This document shows, piece by piece, positions 7,620-10,749 of a DNA stretch of 10,749 bases (the stretch's first letter is position 1; each line of letters starts with the position of its first letter). A program made the translations under genes and the position numbers. The DNA is taken from the NCBI GenBank assembly GCA_022360535.1, contig JAKSCP010000543.1:1-10749 (forward strand), read 5' to 3'. The notes beneath the pieces were generated by a model. It ran no database searches and was not told the origin of the DNA. It saw nothing but the letters and a program-made list of their open reading frames with translations. This stretch comes from Pseudomonadales bacterium. GTDB lineage: Bacteria; Pseudomonadota; Gammaproteobacteria; Pseudomonadales; Pseudohongiellaceae.

Positions 7620-7801
7620 TGTTATCTCTCCACGCTGGATACTGCTTATTCTATTTATAGACAGGAGAGTAATTTGATCGACTCTCGCTGTCGAGGGGTT
7701 CTGCTGTGAATCGCGGCGTTTGACCGCAGAAATCAGCGAATAGGTGGGGAATTGAGGGCTTTCGGCTGCATTGTCAGTCCGTAGGTGAACTAATCTGGCA
7801 G
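7620..7801 (-). promoter_or_regulatory. Intergenic region with probable promoter of the PQQ dehydrogenase gene
   Basis: The longest gap in the window (182 bp). On the minus strand TATAAA (7654-7659), continuing into TAGAAT, lies about 35-40 bases before the dehydrogenase ATG and is -10-like. The -35 region is poor (TCGATC at about 16 bp spacing, 3 of 6), so an activator may be needed. I see no convincing terminator behind the LRR gene, so partial readthrough is possible. No small gene was found here. Confidence 0.3.
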
Positions 7802-9064
7802 TTAAGGACCTTCCAGGCGTCGCCCATCACATGACGATCCGTTCAGGGCTGTGACACGAAGTAGATTGACCCCAAGACTGGTAAAGGCGTCCATATCGCT
7901 GCAGCGTACATAAGTAAATCGCAGGTCCAACTCATCTCCTTCGCCTATGCCTGAGTTGAGTAACAGCGGTCGCACATTAAACAGTGACCAGTTCTGTGCC
8001 AGGCTCAACTCTCTGAGATTCGTCATGCCTGCCAGGGCACTAACATCGGTGATGTCATTGTTCTCAAGGCGCAACACTTGCAAGGCATGCAATCTGCGCA
8101 GGGGAGCAATGTCTTCGATTTTATTGTTGCTGAGAAACAGATACTCTAATTCTTCCATTCGACTAAGCGCACTGAGGTCTGAAATGGCGTTGTCATTGAG
8201 GCTGAGTTGCAGCATGCCGCTCATATCACTCAGCACATTGATATCTTCAATGTTATTGTTGTGAGCCCACAACAAAATTAAATCGTCAGCACCAGCCAGC
8301 GGGCTGATGTCTTCAATCTGATTGTCGTAGATTCGTAAGTGCGTCAGTTTATTGAGATTGGCGAGCGGACTGATATCGGAAATGGCATTAAGGTGAATCC
8401 TTAACAGCCGCATCTCGGTGAGGTTAGCGAGCGCACTGATATCTGTGATGCCATTAAACACAACATTGGGATCACGGCCGTCGTCGTAATTCAGGTAGTG
8501 TTGCAGTTGATAGGGATAGAGTCCGTGCACGTGTAAACGTCGTAACCTGGTTAGCCCTGCCAGTGGACTGATATCAGAGATCGGGTTCTCACTGATGATT
8601 AGCTGTTCGAGATTGGTGAGCCCTCGTAGTGGGCTGATGTCGCTGAACCAATTGGTATGTAGATTAAGCACCCGTAAGTTGGTCAAGGCACTTATTGGTG
8701 AGATATCAGTGATCAGTCGATTAATGATACTAAGCGACGTGAGGCCAGTAAGATTCTGTATGCCAGCCAGACTTTCAAAAGGTTTCTCTGGCGACTCTCT
8801 TAATGTGCCTCCATAGACCACGCGTTGAATAGAGGTTCCGACGCTGAGTTGAGACAGTTGTGCCGCCTGGGCGCAGGTAATCGGTTCATCACCAGCGTCA
8901 AGTGCTTCTCTAACCACTTCTTCCAAATCCGCATCTGCGAAGGTCACGATAGCATCGCCAGAAAAATCGCGGCAGTGATCATCCGGTGCTAGCGTGGTCT
9001 GCCCATAGCTCCCGGGCACAAAAATAAGCAGAAGGAACAGTGAGAGGAAACTATGTAGGCTCAT
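7802..9064 (-). CDS. Secreted leucine-rich-repeat protein (22-residue, internalin/SDS22-like repeats)
   Basis: 420 residues. A Sec signal (MSLHSFLSLFLLLIFVPGSYG, about 1-21) is followed by a cap region (FADADLEEVVREALDAGDE, 42-60) of the kind seen before bacterial LRR arrays. Next come about ten repeats (105-358) of pattern LxxLxxLxLxxNxIxDIxPLxx, 22 residues each. The array ends in a C-terminal cap (LLLNSGIGEGDELDLRFTY, CSDMDAFTSLGVNLL). Such arrays form a curved solenoid that binds proteins or glycans; no enzyme domain, transmembrane anchor or LPXTG is present. The fourth repeat is double length (171-214, 44 residues). The start is the ATG at 9064: AAGGAAAA lies just upstream and the signal peptide starts there; an ATG at 9166 would bury it and overlap the next gene. 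It follows the propeller gene by 49 bases and is probably co-transcribed. The ligand is unknown. Confidence 0.9.
   Translation of the reverse strand: MSLHSFLSLFLLLIFVPGSYGQTTLAPDDHCRDFSGDAIVTFADADLEEVVREALDAGDEPITCAQAAQLSQLSVGTSIQRVVYGGTLRESPEKPFESLAGIQNLTGLTSLSIINRLITDISPISALTNLRVLNLHTNWFSDISPLRGLTNLEQLIISENPISDISPLAGLTRLRRLHVHGLYPYQLQHYLNYDDGRDPNVVFNGITDISALANLTEMRLLRIHLNAISDISPLANLNKLTHLRIYDNQIEDISPLAGADDLILLWAHNNNIEDINVLSDMSGMLQLSLNDNAISDLSALSRMEELEYLFLSNNKIEDIAPLRRLHALQVLRLENNDITDVSALAGMTNLRELSLAQNWSLFNVRPLLLNSGIGEGDELDLRFTYVRCSDMDAFTSLGVNLLRVTALNGSSCDGRRLEGP
7991..8752 (-). repeat. Tandem 66-bp coding repeats of the LRR array
   Basis: About ten in-frame units of 66 bases encode the 22-residue LRRs. 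They have diverged at DNA level, but a CTGATATC/CTGATGTC core (plus strand), encoding part of the DISPL turn, recurs at near-66-base steps. One unit (8423-8554) is exactly 132 bases. Confidence 0.75.
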
Positions 9065-9113
9065 AGTATTTTCCTTGCCAATAGACAGCTTGAATCTAAT
9101 TGCGGTCGGAGTT

Positions 9114-10112
9114 TTAGTTATCGTTGAATCGAACTTCAGCGATGGCGATGCCACTTTCTCCAGCAACGGAATACAGCAAATAGGTTTTGCCTCCTTCCTG
9201 ATAGATACCTGGATCTCTTAACTGATTCACCCTGACATCGATGTGGCCACCGCGGGAAGGTTCAACTGGCAGGTAAGCGCCTTCCCAGTCAAATTGCGCA
9301 CGCAATACTTCCTCTGGTTCACTGGCAGTCCAGTTCATCCAGTCGCCGGTGAGTTCTATGGTCGATAGAAAGATGCGTTCTGGCGAGTCGAGACGGTTGG
9401 TGTAGAACACATAGAGATGATTGTCTCGAATCAGCAGCGCAGAGTGGCGCATGTTCGGCGTAAAGAAATTTGGGCCTTCCTCGAAGTTGCTCAGTCCATC
9501 GCGGGAGCGATAAAGAAAGCCAGGCATAGCCATCGCGTAATAGTAGTCATCATGTTGCACTACGCGAAAGTAAGGGCGGCCGAGATTTTCTTCCCTACCT
9601 TGAAAATTTATTCCATCGCTGGATACCGCCAGGCGGGTCAGCTGTCGACCTACATCCCGTCCATGCAAATACATCACTATCTGCTGCAGATCTTCCCGAA
9701 CATGTACATCTGGCGATGCGATATGAGCATACAAGGCCGCATCCACCCCTGGTGCGTGGGAGCAGGGAGGGCAAGTGGTAGGAAAATAGGAATCTTCCAA
9801 TTTCAGCGTGCCGGGGGAATAGACTGTCCACGGTCCGGTGATCTGATCGGCGTAAGCCATGCGAATGTACGTGCCACGATGGTCGGCAAAATACAGATAG
9901 TAGGCACCCAGCGGGTTTTCGACCCAATCAGGCACTTTGATCAGAGACGGACCCTGAATATTGCTGCCCATGCGATCATCCATATTGGCCCTGATAATGG
10001 GGCCCTCACTGAGACGCTGGATGGAGACGCCGGCAGGTTCCGAACTCTGCGCGTGCACTAGAGAAGAAAATAGTAGGATGGCCAGGACGTAGAGGGATTT
10101 TATTGTTTTCAT
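9114..10112 (-). CDS. Secreted five-bladed beta-propeller protein, glycoside hydrolase family 43-like
   Basis: 332 residues with a Sec signal (MKTIKSLYVLAILLFSSLVHA, cleavage near 21-22). The rest alternates short beta strands with the phrases of GH43/GH32-type propellers: GPSLIKVPDW (54-63), YYLYFADHRG (71-80), ASPDVHV (132-138), SSDGINF (164-170), YVFYTNR (234-240) and RDPGIYQEGGKTYLLYSVAG (299-318). Acidic residues at family-like places are D135 and D300, with an acid candidate among E270-E278, but I cannot align the catalytic triad with confidence. It could be a non-catalytic or distantly related propeller. If active it would cleave a glycan outside the cytoplasm. The upstream neighbour is a divergent sulfatase, which points to sulfated sugars. 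A weak Shine-Dalgarno (TGAG) precedes the ATG. Confidence 0.72.
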   Translation of the reverse strand: MKTIKSLYVLAILLFSSLVHAQSSEPAGVSIQRLSEGPIIRANMDDRMGSNIQGPSLIKVPDWVENPLGAYYLYFADHRGTYIRMAYADQITGPWTVYSPGTLKLEDSYFPTTCPPCSHAPGVDAALYAHIASPDVHVREDLQQIVMYLHGRDVGRQLTRLAVSSDGINFQGREENLGRPYFRVVQHDDYYYAMAMPGFLYRSRDGLSNFEEGPNFFTPNMRHSALLIRDNHLYVFYTNRLDSPERIFLSTIELTGDWMNWTASEPEEVLRAQFDWEGAYLPVEPSRGGHIDVRVNQLRDPGIYQEGGKTYLLYSVAGESGIAIAEVRFNDN

Positions 10113-10192
10113 GGTGCTCAGAATAATTGGGGTGAAGGAAAAAATACAGTGGTTTAAACTGATTATTCCTAAGCATTTTCTCGGGAGTTCGT
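10113..10192. promoter_or_regulatory. Divergent intergenic region, propeller gene / sulfatase gene
   Basis: 80 bp, A+T-rich, between two divergently transcribed genes, so it must hold both promoters or be an operator-bearing region. The only symmetrical element seen is the 8-bp palindrome GTTTAAAC at 10152-10159. No clear -35/-10 pair was found. GGGAG at 10183-10187 is the ribosome binding site of the sulfatase, 5 bases before its GTG. Confidence 0.35.
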
Positions 10193-10749
10193 GTGAAAGA
10201 TTTTGGTCTTCGATTTATCGTTACTCAACTGCTTGCATTGTTCTTGTTGCTCAATGCTGCAGTGGCACAAGAAGGTAGCTCCAATGAGGACAGGCCCAAT
10301 GTAGTGCTGATTCTGGCGGACGATTTGGGCTATACCGACATCTCCCCGTTTGGTAGTGAGATCGATACGCCAAACATTGCTCGCCTGGCGGCAGAAGGCT
10401 TGTCGTTCACCAACTACCATACAGCCGCCAATTGCGCGCCGGCCAGAGCAATGCTGCTAACGGGCGTGGACAGCCATCGCAATGGTGTGCCGAATATTCC
10501 CGAGTCCATTCCGCCGGAACAGATGGCGTACGATCACTATCAGGGCGTTCTCAGTGACAATGTCGTTACCCTGGCAAGTCTTCTGCAGGCCAGTGGTTAT
10601 CACACTTATATGACGGGCAAGTGGCACCTGGGGCACACGCCTTCGCTGTTACCTTCGGCTCGTGGATTCGACCGCACTATCGCCATGGCAGATACCGGGG
10701 CCGATAACTGGGAGCAACGTACTTATTTACCCATTTATCAGCAGGCCAA
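10193..10749 (+). CDS. Type I sulfatase (formylglycine-dependent), N-terminal part, cut by window end
   Basis: Translation from a GTG at 10193 gives 185 residues and stays open to the end. A Sec signal (LLALFLLLNAAVA, about 13-25, cut before Q26) is followed by the sulfatase fold: RPNVVLILADDLGYTD (34-49) with the metal-binding Asp pair 43-44. Next is the first signature CAPARAMLLTG (81-91), where Cys 81 would be converted to formylglycine (CxPxR). The second signature is GYHTYMTGKWHLGH (135-148), with the conserved Lys 143 and His 145. It should hydrolyse a sulfate ester in the periplasm or outside the cell and needs a maturation enzyme encoded elsewhere. GGGAG 5 bases upstream supports the GTG; a GTG two bases earlier meets a stop at once. 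The C-terminal half, which decides the substrate subfamily, is not in the window. Confidence 0.93.
   Translation, partial: MKDFGLRFIVTQLLALFLLLNAAVAQEGSSNEDRPNVVLILADDLGYTDISPFGSEIDTPNIARLAAEGLSFTNYHTAANCAPARAMLLTGVDSHRNGVPNIPESIPPEQMAYDHYQGVLSDNVVTLASLLQASGYHTYMTGKWHLGHTPSLLPSARGFDRTIAMADTGADNWEQRTYLPIYQQA

Noticed and set aside
7680..7760. Short inverted repeats in the gap before the PQQ gene (such as CTCG..CGAG and GCGG..CCGC)
   Set aside because: Stems of only four base pairs with no following T-run; too weak for a terminator, operator or structured RNA call.
9065..9166. N-terminal extension of the LRR protein from an ATG at 9166
   Set aside because: It would overlap the end of the propeller gene and bury the signal peptide. 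The ATG at 9064 has AAGGAAAA at the right distance.
9417..10061. A 214-codon plus-strand open frame opposite the propeller gene
   Set aside because: Its product shows no domain or signal and it is fully antisense to a gene with a signal peptide and clear propeller motifs. Long antisense frames are common opposite such genes.

Overview
The window (about half G+C, densely packed, with no RNA genes, CRISPR array or insertion sequence that I can see) looks like chromosomal DNA of a free-living Gram-negative bacterium, most likely a marine or aquatic gammaproteobacterium. This is an inference from lipoprotein and Tat signals, good Shine-Dalgarno sites, a periplasmic PQQ dehydrogenase, a c-type cytochrome and a sulfatase. 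It holds nine protein genes, two of them cut by the window edges.

Layout. 1-1146 (+): the 3' part of a purple-acid-phosphatase-like metallophosphoesterase. It converges on 1157-2230 (-), an exported two-domain VOC (glyoxalase/dioxygenase fold) protein. That gene is divergent from 2343-3359 (+), a long glutathione S-transferase-like protein. The GST gene converges, 6 bases apart, on a minus-strand pair: a c-type cytochrome lipoprotein that resembles cytochrome c' (4984-5436), followed by a Tat-exported FAD amine/amino-acid-oxidase-family enzyme (3366-4958). A 14-bp perfect-stem terminator (5516-5548) separates this pair from a PQQ-dependent dehydrogenase lipoprotein (5583-7619, -). Upstream of that lie a secreted leucine-rich-repeat protein (7802-9064, -) and a secreted five-bladed beta-propeller protein resembling GH43-type glycosidases (9114-10112, -). 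Divergent from the last is the 5' end of a sulfatase with a formylglycine motif (10193 to the end, +).

How the genes may work together. Seven of the eight genes whose N-terminus is visible carry an export signal (Sec, lipoprotein or Tat), so this is a periplasm/surface-oriented region. The two most coherent units are (a) the cytochrome and flavoenzyme pair, which suggests a periplasmic amine or amino-acid dehydrogenase passing electrons to a dedicated haem protein instead of O2, and (b) the propeller protein with the divergent sulfatase, which suggests attack on a sulfated glycan or glycoside. The PQQ dehydrogenase would oxidise a sugar or alcohol in the periplasm. The VOC/GST divergent pair may belong to detoxification or aromatic metabolism, but their products are predicted in different compartments. 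Specific substrates cannot be read from the sequence.

There is no gene-free stretch longer than 300 bases. The longest gaps are 182 bp (7620-7801), 146 bp (5437-5582), 112 bp (2231-2342) and 80 bp (10113-10192).
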